Shown here: positions 1-7,633 of the stretch, piece after piece
Layout of the letters: each line of letters opens with the position of its first letter
Numbering within the stretch: position 1 is the first letter of the stretch
Assembly: GCF_001544795.2 (NCBI RefSeq)
Contig: NZ_FCOI02000004.1
Span: 248,001-312,000, forward strand
Reading direction: 5' to 3'
Length of the DNA stretch: 64,000 nt
Source of the DNA: Caballeronia temeraria
GTDB taxonomy: Bacteria > Pseudomonadota > Gammaproteobacteria > Burkholderiales > Burkholderiaceae
The notes under the pieces: generated by a model
Database searches by the model: none
What the model saw: the letters and a program-made list of their open reading frames with translations, nothing else
Told to the model about the DNA's origin: nothing
Program-made: the position numbers and the translations under genes

Positions 1-1
1 C

Positions 2-1573
2 GCGCAGGAGCACGCGCGTCGCAGCGAAGAGAAGCTGCACCTCGCGGCACATGCGACGCATGATTTTGCGATCATCGTCATCGACGAGGATGGGAAGGTC
101 GCGAGCTGGAACGTCGGCGCGAATCGTCTGTTCGGCTTCGAGGCCGACGAAATACTCGACCGGCCGCTCGACCCGATCTTCACGGCGAAAGATCTGGCCG
201 AAGGCATACCTGCGAAGGAGCGCGAGAAAGCCGATCAATTCGGACGCGCGGAAGATGAGCGCTGGCATGTCACGAAAAGCGGCGCGCGCATTTTTTGCAG
301 CGGATTTCTCAGCCGCATCGAAGTGCCCGGTTTCTCGGGCTACACCAAGATCGTCCATGACGCGACCGAACGCAAACTGGCCGATGGCCGCAAGAACAGC
401 GTGCTCGAACTGGAGCGTGCGGACCATGTCGAGGTGCGCAAGCTCAGCCGTCTGAAGGACGAGTTCATCGCGGTGCTGTCGCACGAGTTGAAAAACCCGC
501 TCAACCTGATTCACATCAAGGCCGAGATTCTCGCGCGGATTCCGGAAGCGAGGCATATCGGCCGGGTTCAGGAAGTCTCCGACGCGATTCAGAAATCCGT
601 GCTCACGCAGGCGCAGATCATCGACGATCTGCTGGATTTTTCTCGCATCCAGACGGGCAAGCTGTCCTTGCGCTTCGCGCCGACCGACTTCGCGGGCGTC
701 GTCCGCTCGATCGTCGATGCGATGCGCACGGACTTCGACAACGGCGGCGTCGCGCTGAGACTGGACGTTCCGCAGACGCCGGCGCTGATCCGCGCGGATG
801 CCGTGCGCATCGAGCAGATTGTCTGGAATCTTCTCAGCAATGCGCTCAAGTTCACGCCGCAAGGCGGCGAGGTCGCCGTGCGGATTCAGCAGAACGCCGA
901 AAGCGTGCGCCTGGAAGTGGCCGACACGGGCTGCGGTCTCGCGCCCGACACGCTTTCGTCGATCTTCGATATGTACCGGCAAACGCCCAACGTGCCGTGT
1001 CGCGCGCGGCCCGGCGGTCTCGGCATCGGACTGTCGCTGGTGCGGCAACTGGCGCTGCTGCACGGCGGCACCGTCGACGCGTTCTCGGATGGCGAGAACA
1101 AGGGCGCGTGCTTCGTGGTCGTCCTGCCCGCCGATGCCTCGTTCGCTCACGGCGCTGCGGGCGATGCACCGGCGGATCTTTCCGTCTTCGCAGAGGTCCG
1201 CGTACTGGTCATCGACGATCAGCAGGATTCGCTCGACGCGATGACCGATCTGCTTGCGCTTTACGGCGCGCGGGTTTCCGGCGCGAACGGCGCCGCCGAC
1301 GCCTTGCGCATCGCCGGAGAGACGGAATTCGATCTGGCGATCGCCCATATCGACCATCTCGGGGCCGATGCTTCCCGGATAGCGCGCCAGTTAAGAGACG
1401 TGCAGCGCGCCGCGAAACTCGCGGTGGTCGCGCTCACGGGCCGCGCGACGGCGCAGGAAGAGGCTCGCGCGCTGGCCGCCGGTTTCGACGCGTGCCTGTC
1501 GACGCCGTTCAACCTCGCCACGCTCGCCGACTTCATGCGCAGATTCTTCGACGACGCTCGTAGCGGCGATTGA
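2..1573 (+). CDS. Hybrid sensor histidine kinase with degenerate receiver (5'-partial)
   Basis: The reading frame is open from base 2, so the start lies outside the window; 523 residues are visible. Order: PAS domain (visible residues about 15-120), HisKA with the phosphoacceptor His in LSHELKNPL (visible residue 161), HATPase_c with N-box NLLSNALKF and G boxes DTGCGL and GGLGIGLSLV, and a C-terminal receiver (about 400-520). The kinase core looks active. The receiver keeps its acidic pair (VLVIDD) and the Thr of ALTG. By hand alignment the phosphoacceptor Asp is His (FDLAIAHID, residue 449) and the conserved KP lysine is Thr (LSTP, residue 501), so it probably cannot be phosphorylated normally. 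No membrane segment is visible, so it may be cytosolic or anchored upstream of the window. It converges on the LysR gene 15 bases downstream. Confidence 0.92.
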   Translation, partial: AQEHARRSEEKLHLAAHATHDFAIIVIDEDGKVASWNVGANRLFGFEADEILDRPLDPIFTAKDLAEGIPAKEREKADQFGRAEDERWHVTKSGARIFCSGFLSRIEVPGFSGYTKIVHDATERKLADGRKNSVLELERADHVEVRKLSRLKDEFIAVLSHELKNPLNLIHIKAEILARIPEARHIGRVQEVSDAIQKSVLTQAQIIDDLLDFSRIQTGKLSLRFAPTDFAGVVRSIVDAMRTDFDNGGVALRLDVPQTPALIRADAVRIEQIVWNLLSNALKFTPQGGEVAVRIQQNAESVRLEVADTGCGLAPDTLSSIFDMYRQTPNVPCRARPGGLGIGLSLVRQLALLHGGTVDAFSDGENKGACFVVVLPADASFAHGAAGDAPADLSVFAEVRVLVIDDQQDSLDAMTDLLALYGARVSGANGAADALRIAGETEFDLAIAHIDHLGADASRIARQLRDVQRAAKLAVVALTGRATAQEEARALAAGFDACLSTPFNLATLADFMRRFFDDARSGD

Positions 1574-1588
1574 TGCCGGACGAATCGC

Positions 1589-2479
1589 CTATTCAAAGCT
1601 GAAAACAGACGCGACGTGATCGATGAACGCCCGCACGACAGGCGGCAACCCGCGGCGCGTCGTGAAGACGAGATGAACGATTCCGCTCTCGGTCTTCCAT
1701 TCCGGGAATACGTGCACTAGTTCGCCGCTTGCGACTTGCTCGCGGCATACGTGATCGGGCAGCAAGGCGACGCCGAGGCCCGCGATCGCCGCATCGCGCA
1801 GCGACACGAAGTCCACGCATGTCATGCGCGGCTCGCTCCGGATCGTGCGAGCAGAATCGTCCGGTCCCGTGAATGTCCATTCGATCTCGCCCATCTGATC
1901 GGTGGTCGCGAGCGTCGGCAAGTCCGACAGTGCGCCGATGTCCCCGCTCGCGCACAGCGACGCGACGGCGGGCGCCGCCACCAGAATGCGGCTCGAGTGG
2001 CCCAGCGTGCGCACGATCAGCGACGCATCGGTATCGAGCCGCACGCGCACACGAATGGCGATGTCGATCCGCTCTTCGATCAGATCGACAGGGCGATCCA
2101 CGGCGACGACCTGCAGACGCGCTTTCGGAAAGCGCGACAGGAACGTGTTGTACGCCTTCGACAGCACCGGCATGAGTCCGAGCGGACAACTGCACCGGAT
2201 CACCCCGCGCGGTTCGTTCAGCGCCTCGGAGACCACCGCGTCGGCCTGCTGGACGTCGAGCATGATGGTTCTGCAACGCTCGTAGAACGCCTCCCCGATG
2301 TCGGTCACGCGAAAGCGCCGCGTCGAGCGCTCGATCAGGCGCACGCCGAGCCGCGCCTCGAGCCCGGCGATGCGGCGGCTGATCGTCGATTTGGGCGTGC
2401 GCAGCACCCGGCTGGCCGCGGCGAAACCACCGTGCGCGACCACTTCCGCAAACAAGACGTAATCGTTGATGTCTGCCAT
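1589..2479 (-). CDS. LysR-family transcriptional regulator
   Basis: 296 residues from ATG at 2479; an in-frame ATG five codons upstream (2494) is equally possible and neither has a strong SD. The N-terminal winged helix (residues 1-60, motif [22 protein letters not shown]) is followed by a LysR substrate-binding domain. It belongs to the group that regulates SDR-type oxidoreductase genes and often starts with a DxNDYxLFAEV sequence. It is transcribed away from the SDR gene at 2611, which is the usual arrangement for a LysR protein and its target. The effector is unknown. Confidence 0.9.
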   Translation of the reverse strand: MADINDYVLFAEVVAHGGFAAASRVLRTPKSTISRRIAGLEARLGVRLIERSTRRFRVTDIGEAFYERCRTIMLDVQQADAVVSEALNEPRGVIRCSCPLGLMPVLSKAYNTFLSRFPKARLQVVAVDRPVDLIEERIDIAIRVRVRLDTDASLIVRTLGHSSRILVAAPAVASLCASGDIGALSDLPTLATTDQMGEIEWTFTGPDDSARTIRSEPRMTCVDFVSLRDAAIAGLGVALLPDHVCREQVASGELVHVFPEWKTESGIVHLVFTTRRGLPPVVRAFIDHVASVFSFE

Positions 2480-2610
2480 GCCGATCGATCCCATTGACCC
2501 ATTTTTGGAACTATCAAACCCGTTTTCGCAGTCTACCGCGCCGATTGTCTCGTCGGCATGATGTCTTCAACGCGACGCAACCAGCATCGCGAACCCAACG
2601 GAGAATCGAA

Positions 2611-3366
2611 ATGACGGGCAAATTCGAAAACAAGGTCGTCGTGGTGACGGGCGGCACGAGCGGGATCGGCTTGGCGACGGCGGCGCGCTTCGCTGCGCAA
2701 GGCGCGTCGGTGTTCATCACCGGACGGCGGCAGAAGGAACTGGATGCGGCGGTCGAGTCGATGAAAGGGCGCGTCGTCGGCGTGCGCGCGGACATGTCGA
2801 AACTCGCGGACATCGACCGGCTCTACGATGCCGTTCAGCAAAAGCATGCGCACATCGACGTGCTGTTCGCCAACGCGGGCGGCGGCTCCATGCTGCCGCT
2901 GGGCGCGATCACCGAGGAACATTACGAAGACACGTTCGGGCGCAACGTGAAGGGCGTGATCTTCACCGTTCAGAAGGCGATCCCGCTGCTGCGCGACGGC
3001 GCGTCGGTGATCCTGACGGGTTCCACGGCGGGCAGCACCGGCACCGCCGCGTTCAGCGTCTACAGCGCGTCGAAGGCCGCCGTGCGCAATCTCGCGCGTA
3101 GCTGGACGCTGGATCTGAAGGAGCGCGGGATTCGCGTGAATGTGATCAGCCCCGGACCGGTGAAAACGCCGGGACTGGTCGAACTCGCCGGCCCGGAACA
3201 GGCGCAGCAACAGGCGCTGCTCGACTATATGGCGGCGAACGTGCCGATCGGGCGCGTGGCCGATCCGGACGAAGTCGCGAAGGTCGTGCTCTTCCTGGGA
3301 TCCGATGACTCCAGCTTCGTCGCGGGCGCCGAATTTTTTGTCGACGGCGGCCTCGCTCAGGTCTGA
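2611..3366 (+). CDS. Short-chain dehydrogenase/reductase (SDR)
   Basis: 251 residues. ATG at 2611 was chosen over upstream in-frame codons because an SD-like GGAGA lies about 6-10 bases before it and the protein then begins directly with the Rossmann strand. Classical SDR features: TGGTSGIG cofactor loop, NAG motif (ANAGGG), Ser of LTGST, YxxxK (YSASK), and the PGPVKTPG segment. Basic residues after the second strand (TGRRQKE) favour NADP(H). The C-terminus FVDGGLAQV is typical of FabG-like SDRs. It is divergent from the LysR gene at 1589-2479, its probable regulator. Substrate unknown. Confidence 0.92.
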   Translation: MTGKFENKVVVVTGGTSGIGLATAARFAAQGASVFITGRRQKELDAAVESMKGRVVGVRADMSKLADIDRLYDAVQQKHAHIDVLFANAGGGSMLPLGAITEEHYEDTFGRNVKGVIFTVQKAIPLLRDGASVILTGSTAGSTGTAAFSVYSASKAAVRNLARSWTLDLKERGIRVNVISPGPVKTPGLVELAGPEQAQQQALLDYMAANVPIGRVADPDEVAKVVLFLGSDDSSFVAGAEFFVDGGLAQV

Positions 3367-3376
3367 GCTGTCTCGC

Positions 3377-3400
3377 GCCGTCGATTGCCGTCGATTGCCG
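3377..3400. repeat. Short tandem repeat, 10-bp unit
   Basis: GCCGTCGATT is present twice in a row plus a further GCCG, lying in the gap between the SDR stop and the convergent BON gene stop. No coding role is seen. Confidence 0.6.
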
Positions 3401-3769
3401 TTATTGTCCGAAGGCGCGTCTGACGGTCAGCTTGTTCGTCACGGACTTCACGCCGGGGACGTCTTTCGCCAGTGCCGCGGTCTTTTCGATCTGCGCCGGA
3501 TCGGCCGCGGTGCCGGTCAGCGTGACCGCGCCGTCCTTCGCACTGACGCCGATATCGCCGGCATCGATGCTCTTGTCCTTCGCGATCGCGGCGTACACGA
3601 GCTTGCGCAGCGCACGATTTTCCTTTCGGGTGGCGACTGGCGCGCTCGCGCTCGACGCCATGGACGGCGCGGTCGCCGCCATCGATTGGCTCGCTTGAAA
3701 ACCAGCGCCCATCGACGCCAGCACTACCGATACGACACACGCTGCACTGCGCGGCTTGATTCTCTTCAT
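3401..3769 (-). CDS. Secreted BON-domain protein
   Basis: 122 residues. An N-terminal signal peptide (MKRIKPRSAACVVSVVLASM, cleavage probably near the ALA-like MAATA site around residue 31) precedes an Ala/Ser-rich spacer and one BON domain (about residues 52-118: an IDAGDIGVSAKDGAVTLTG core followed by AKDVPGVKSVTNKL). BON domains are small periplasmic or outer-membrane-associated modules of the OsmY type that bind lipid or other envelope components. Single-domain BON proteins are common in Burkholderiaceae. A perfect palindrome lies 18 bases upstream of the start, suggesting repressor control. Confidence 0.85.
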   Translation of the reverse strand: MKRIKPRSAACVVSVVLASMGAGFQASQSMAATAPSMASSASAPVATRKENRALRKLVYAAIAKDKSIDAGDIGVSAKDGAVTLTGTAADPAQIEKTAALAKDVPGVKSVTNKLTVRRAFGQ

Positions 3770-3786
3770 GGATTGCTCCGGTCATT

Positions 3787-3805
3787 TAATACGGTATCCG
3801 TATTA
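3787..3805. promoter_or_regulatory. Palindromic operator candidate upstream of the BON gene
   Basis: TAATACGG-TAT-CCGTATTA is an 8-bp perfect inverted repeat with a 3-bp centre. Its position just upstream of the BON gene start fits an operator for a TetR-type or similar dimeric repressor. No such regulator is adjacent. Confidence 0.5.
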
Positions 3806-3920
3806 TTTCTTGGCTTTCAGGTGTTCCGTCCAGGGAAAATCTCCGAGTCGTGCTGGAAGGATAAGGAAAGCGTCCGGCCGATGCCCCTCTCGCGAAGAGA
3901 GGGGCGCCGCACGTGTTTCG

Positions 3921-5219
3921 TCAGGAACCCGTGCCCGTTTCCCCGGATGACGTCATCTCGTACTTCGCTCGCGGACGCAGCAGGAAAGCCTGCGTGCGCT
4001 GCTCCATCACGTGCGCGACCCAGCCGGCCGTGCGGCTGACGATCCAGATGGCGGTGGCCGATCCGTCGGGCAATCCGAGCGCGCGGGCGAGCGTCACGAG
4101 GCCGAGCGCGACGCCGGGGTGAGCGTCGAGTTCGCGCCGCATGCGCTCGAGAAACGCAATCGTGAGGCGCGTGCGCTCGCCCGCGGCAGACGCTGCATCG
4201 CCATGCGCGGCGATTTGCGCGGCCGCCTCCAGCATCAGATCGGCCCGTGGATCGCCGCCGGGATAAAGCGGGTGATTGAATCCGAACAGGCTCGCGCCGT
4301 ATTCGCGCACGCGATCGATGCGCGCATCCAGTTCCGATAACGGCTCGCACAGCAACAGCGTTTCGATCTTCTCCGTCCCGGTGCCGGTGGAGAAACCGAT
4401 ATGCGAGCCGATGGCCGCCGCCACGCAACTGAACATGTCCGCATTCGTCGATGCAGCCACGCGCGCCGAAAACGTCGCGGGCGCGAGTTCGTTGTCCGCG
4501 AGCACGACGAGCGCCGTCGTGAGCGCGCGCAGCGTCTCGGGCGTCACCGCCGCGCCAGCCGCGCGCAGAATCTGCCCGGCGATGCTCTCGCCCTCGGCGC
4601 GCGCGCAAAAGACACGCTCAGGTCCGAGGAATCCGACGCACCCCGCCATGCTCTGCAGCATGAGGCGCGCGGCCTGCACCGCGCCGCCATCGGCGATTTC
4701 TCGCGTGCCGCGCCCTTGCATCGCCAGCGAGAAAGGCACCATGCCGAGCAGTGCGCCGATATCGCCGCTCGCGATGCCGCCCTCATATACCGACAGGAAA
4801 CGCAGCACGTCGGGCGGCGTTTCGAGCGGCGCCCAGACCGCGAAGCCGCTCTGCCAGATGCCCGTGGTCAGCAGATGCACGACCGATTCGAACGCCGCGC
4901 CCGAACTCGCCAGATCGCCCGCCAGCCGATTGCGATAGCGCGGCCCGTGCGGCGTGATCTGCGTGATCGCGGAGTGCAGCACGGGATCGCCGAGACGCAT
5001 CGTCGATTCGGCCACCGCGCCGCTCGGCGCGCGCCCGCGTTTGCGCGCGGCCAGCCGTTCGATGTCGCGCCGCAAATACAGGCGCTTGCGGCCGTCTTCA
5101 TGCGGCGTGGCGCGCACCAGACCGCGGCTGACGTAAGCGTAGAGCGTCGCCGCCTTGATGTTCAGCCGCGCCAGCGCTTCCTCGCAGGTCAGCACGTCGT
5201 TCCAGTCTCGTTCACTCAT
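3921..5219 (-). CDS. Citrate-synthase-like protein with N-terminal MerR/excisionase-type HTH
   Basis: 432 residues. Residues 1-60 form a helix-turn-helix of MerR/excisionase style (LTCEEALARLNIKAATLYAYVSRG, then GRKRLYLRRDIERL). Residues about 70-415 are a citrate synthase fold. Hand alignment to citrate synthase shows catalytic residues missing: the GPLHG histidine is Thr278 (GFSTG), the NVD-type catalytic Asp is Ala371 (PGVALGL), and the oxaloacetate-binding His of the HxDHE segment is Asn243 (ADNEL). Only the third histidine is kept (GFNHPLYPGGDPRA, His316), with the SRTAGWVAHVMEQ motif. It is therefore unlikely to be a working citrate synthase and may be a metabolite-sensing regulator. 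It is divergent from the MFS/aldolase pair, with an inverted repeat in the shared promoter region. Proteins of this layout are often auto-named citrate synthase. Confidence 0.85.
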   Translation of the reverse strand: MSERDWNDVLTCEEALARLNIKAATLYAYVSRGLVRATPHEDGRKRLYLRRDIERLAARKRGRAPSGAVAESTMRLGDPVLHSAITQITPHGPRYRNRLAGDLASSGAAFESVVHLLTTGIWQSGFAVWAPLETPPDVLRFLSVYEGGIASGDIGALLGMVPFSLAMQGRGTREIADGGAVQAARLMLQSMAGCVGFLGPERVFCARAEGESIAGQILRAAGAAVTPETLRALTTALVVLADNELAPATFSARVAASTNADMFSCVAAAIGSHIGFSTGTGTEKIETLLLCEPLSELDARIDRVREYGASLFGFNHPLYPGGDPRADLMLEAAAQIAAHGDAASAAGERTRLTIAFLERMRRELDAHPGVALGLVTLARALGLPDGSATAIWIVSRTAGWVAHVMEQRTQAFLLRPRAKYEMTSSGETGTGS

Positions 5220-5257
5220 GGCGAAAACGTCGTTATGTTGATTTTAAAACTCAATAT

Positions 5258-5278
5258 TGATAGATATAAACTGTATCA
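5258..5278. promoter_or_regulatory. Inverted repeat in AT-rich divergent promoter
   Basis: TGATA (5258-5262) and TATCA (5274-5278) are inverted around an 11-base centre, inside an unusually AT-rich stretch (about 5232-5280) between the HTH-citrate-synthase gene and the MFS gene. It is a plausible site for the HTH protein, autoregulating and controlling the divergent operon. This is inference from position and symmetry only. Confidence 0.4.
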
Positions 5279-5360
5279 GTAGAGTGGGCTCCGAGACAAA
5301 AAACGAAGGGCGCCGCGCGGTATCGACGACAACGGCAGTCCTCACATCCGGAGACACTGC

Positions 5361-6722
5361 ATGACCCTGGACACGACGCCTGTACCGCGCAATCGGCTCG
5401 ACTTGCGCGACACGCTGCACGCCGCGCCGCTCGGCGGTTTCCACTTCCGTCTCGCGATCCTGCTTGCGCTGATCCTCTGGTACGACGGCTTCGATCTGTA
5501 CAACGCGTCGTACATCGTCCACGACGTCGCGCCTGCCTGGCATCTCTCGCCGAGTCAGATCGGTCTGCTGCTCTCGTGCGGACTCGGCGGCTTCGCAGTC
5601 GGTTCGGCGGTGTCGGGGCTGTTCGGCGACCGGTTCGGGCGGCGGCGCGTGATCCTGCCCGGCGTCTGGATATCGAGCGCGATGAGCCTTGCAATCGCAC
5701 TCTTCGCTCACGATCTTTCGTCGTTCGTCGCGTTGCGCTTCGTCATGGGACTCGCGCTCGGCCTGCTGATGCCGATGTGCGTGACCTACATCAACGAGAT
5801 CGCCCCGAAGCGCTCGAACAACGTGTTCACGATCGGCTTTTTCTCGCTCGGCTGGATCGGCGGCGCGACGAGTTCGGGCTTCATCGCGGCGTGGCTGATG
5901 CCGCGCTTCGGCTGGCAAAGCATGTATTACACGGGCGCACTGGCGATGATTCTCGCCATCGCGCTGCAATTCGCGCTGCCGGAATCCGTCGCCTTTCTCG
6001 GCAGCCGCAATCGTCTCGATGAAGTGCGCGCGCAACTGACGCGCTTCTGGCCCGCGCGCGCCGCGGAGTTTCGCCAGGCCGAATTCGTCGCCCATGCGCC
6101 GACCGTGAAGCCCGGCTCGTTCCGCGCGCTCTTCGCCGCGCGCTTTCGTCGTCAGACGCTGTGTTTCTGGGCGATGGGCGCGCTTTCGCTGTTCTCGTCG
6201 TATGGCTTGTCGGGCTGGCTGCCGACCATCCTGATGAAGCGCGGCGAGAACCTCTCGATCAGCTTCGCCTACGGTTCGCTGCTCGTGTTCGCTTCGGCGT
6301 TCGGCAGCCTGCTGTCGGGCTTCGTCGCCGATCGCATCGGCAACCGGCGTCTCGCGATGTCCATCGCGTGGCTGCTCGGCGCGAGCGCCATCGGCATGCT
6401 CGCGCTGATATCGGGCGGGCAGATCTTCTGGATCATCGTCGTCGCGGGCATGTTCGTGATCGGCACGCAGACGGTCCTCAACAATCTGGTCGCCGTCAGC
6501 TATCCCACCGAAATCCGCAGTACGGGCGTCGGCGTGTTCTTCGGCATCGCGCGCTTCGGCGCCATGTGCGGGCCGGCGGTCTCCGGCGTATTGCAGCAGG
6601 CGACCGGCGGCCCCGGCGCGATGTTCTTCGTCCTTGCAGCCTCGCTCGTCACCGCCGCGCTGCTGGTCTTTCTGGTCGAGCGCCCGGAAAGCCTGCCCGA
6701 CGCGCCCGCGTTCGGACACTGA
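5361..6722 (+). CDS. MFS transporter, aromatic acid:H+ symporter-like
   Basis: 453 residues, ATG at 5361 preceded by a GGAG SD (CATCCGGAGACACTGC). Twelve predicted membrane helices. The first is preceded by FHFRLAILLALILWYDGFDLYNAS, where the conserved Asp in helix 1 (YDGFD) is typical of the aromatic acid:H+ symporter branch. The loop 2-3 signature GDRFGRRR is present. It lies 33 bases upstream of a class II aldolase gene and is divergent from the HTH-citrate-synthase protein, so it probably imports the acid metabolised by that pair. Exact substrate unknown. Confidence 0.85.
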   Translation: MTLDTTPVPRNRLDLRDTLHAAPLGGFHFRLAILLALILWYDGFDLYNASYIVHDVAPAWHLSPSQIGLLLSCGLGGFAVGSAVSGLFGDRFGRRRVILPGVWISSAMSLAIALFAHDLSSFVALRFVMGLALGLLMPMCVTYINEIAPKRSNNVFTIGFFSLGWIGGATSSGFIAAWLMPRFGWQSMYYTGALAMILAIALQFALPESVAFLGSRNRLDEVRAQLTRFWPARAAEFRQAEFVAHAPTVKPGSFRALFAARFRRQTLCFWAMGALSLFSSYGLSGWLPTILMKRGENLSISFAYGSLLVFASAFGSLLSGFVADRIGNRRLAMSIAWLLGASAIGMLALISGGQIFWIIVVAGMFVIGTQTVLNNLVAVSYPTEIRSTGVGVFFGIARFGAMCGPAVSGVLQQATGGPGAMFFVLAASLVTAALLVFLVERPESLPDAPAFGH

Positions 6723-6755
6723 CCTGTCCTCTTTCACATCACAACGACATACACC

Positions 6756-7517
6756 ATGACGCAGAACACGCCTTACACCGCCGCCGCAACGACGCACGAC
6801 GCGCACGACATGCCGCGTCTGCTGGAAGACCTCGCCGCGGCCAATCACATCCTCGCGCAGCATGAAGTGCTCGATGGCTTCGGTCATGTGAGCGTGCGCG
6901 ATCCGCGCAATCCGCAGCATTTCCTGATCGCGCAGTCGATGGCGCCGGAACTCGTGCAGCCCGAAGACATTCTCACGCTCGATTTCGACTGCCAGCCGGT
7001 CGACGGCGACACGCGCAAGCGCTATCTGGAAACGTGGATTCACGCGGAGATTTACCGCGCCCGCCCCGATGTGCAATCGGTCGTGCATAGCCATTCGCCA
7101 TCGGTGATTCCGTTCGCGGCGTCTTCCGTGCGGCTGCGTCCGATCTATCACATGGCCGGCTTCCTCGCCACGGGCTCGCCCGTGTTCGATATCCGCCATT
7201 GCTTCGGCTGCACCGACATGCTCGTGCGCAACAGCGCGCAAGGTCAGGCGCTGGCGGAGACGCTCGGCGCATCGGACGTCGCGTTGATGCGCGGTCACGG
7301 TTTCGTGGCGACGGGGCCATCGCTGCCCGCGTCGGTCTATCGTGCGATCTATACGGAGCTCAATGCCGGCATGCAGCAGAAGGCCATCGCGCTGGGCGGC
7401 GAAGTCACGTATCTCGACGAAGGCGAAGGCCGCGCCAGCACGGAAACGAACCTCGGCGTGATCGAGCGGCCGTGGACGCTCTGGAAGCGGCAGGTCGACG
7501 CGCTGCGTCGCGGCTGA
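6756..7517 (+). CDS. Class II aldolase/adducin family protein
   Basis: 253 residues. It has the zinc-binding pattern of class II aldolases: VVHSHSP around residue 110 and RGHGFVATG around residue 180, with an acidic residue between them. Family members are fuculose-phosphate-type aldolases, epimerases and several decarboxylases or isomerases of hydroxy acids. No kinase is adjacent, so a phosphorylated sugar substrate is not implied. It is likely co-transcribed with the MFS gene. The start lacks a clear SD (ACGACATACACC before the ATG), which suggests translational coupling or a weak site. Confidence 0.85.
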   Translation: MTQNTPYTAAATTHDAHDMPRLLEDLAAANHILAQHEVLDGFGHVSVRDPRNPQHFLIAQSMAPELVQPEDILTLDFDCQPVDGDTRKRYLETWIHAEIYRARPDVQSVVHSHSPSVIPFAASSVRLRPIYHMAGFLATGSPVFDIRHCFGCTDMLVRNSAQGQALAETLGASDVALMRGHGFVATGPSLPASVYRAIYTELNAGMQQKAIALGGEVTYLDEGEGRASTETNLGVIERPWTLWKRQVDALRRG

Positions 7518-7580
7518 CGTCGACGAGCCTGCATCTAGGGGTAAACATCCGGTGCGCCAGAATTGCCTTGAAATAGTTGG

Positions 7581-7593
7581 TGTACGGAGTATA
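7581..7593. promoter_or_regulatory. Possible MarR-type operator before the hydroxylase gene
   Basis: TGTACGGAGTATA is an imperfect palindrome (arms TnTAC and GTAnA) 41 bases upstream of the hydroxylase start. The regulator encoded just downstream of that gene is MarR-type, so this is a candidate binding site. Confidence 0.3.
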
Positions 7594-7633
7594 TTTGAAC
7601 CCAACGAAACATTCAGGCAAGGAGGAAGACACC

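Noticed and set aside
7535..7544. CTAGGGGTAA shared with the repeat cluster near 51500
   Set aside because: A single 10-base match with no second half-site; may be chance. Mentioned only as a note in the repeat feature.
5244..7604. 786-codon open frame on the minus strand
   Set aside because: It is antisense to the MFS and aldolase genes, rich in Arg/His/Glu with no family motif, and is the usual shadow frame of high-GC genes.
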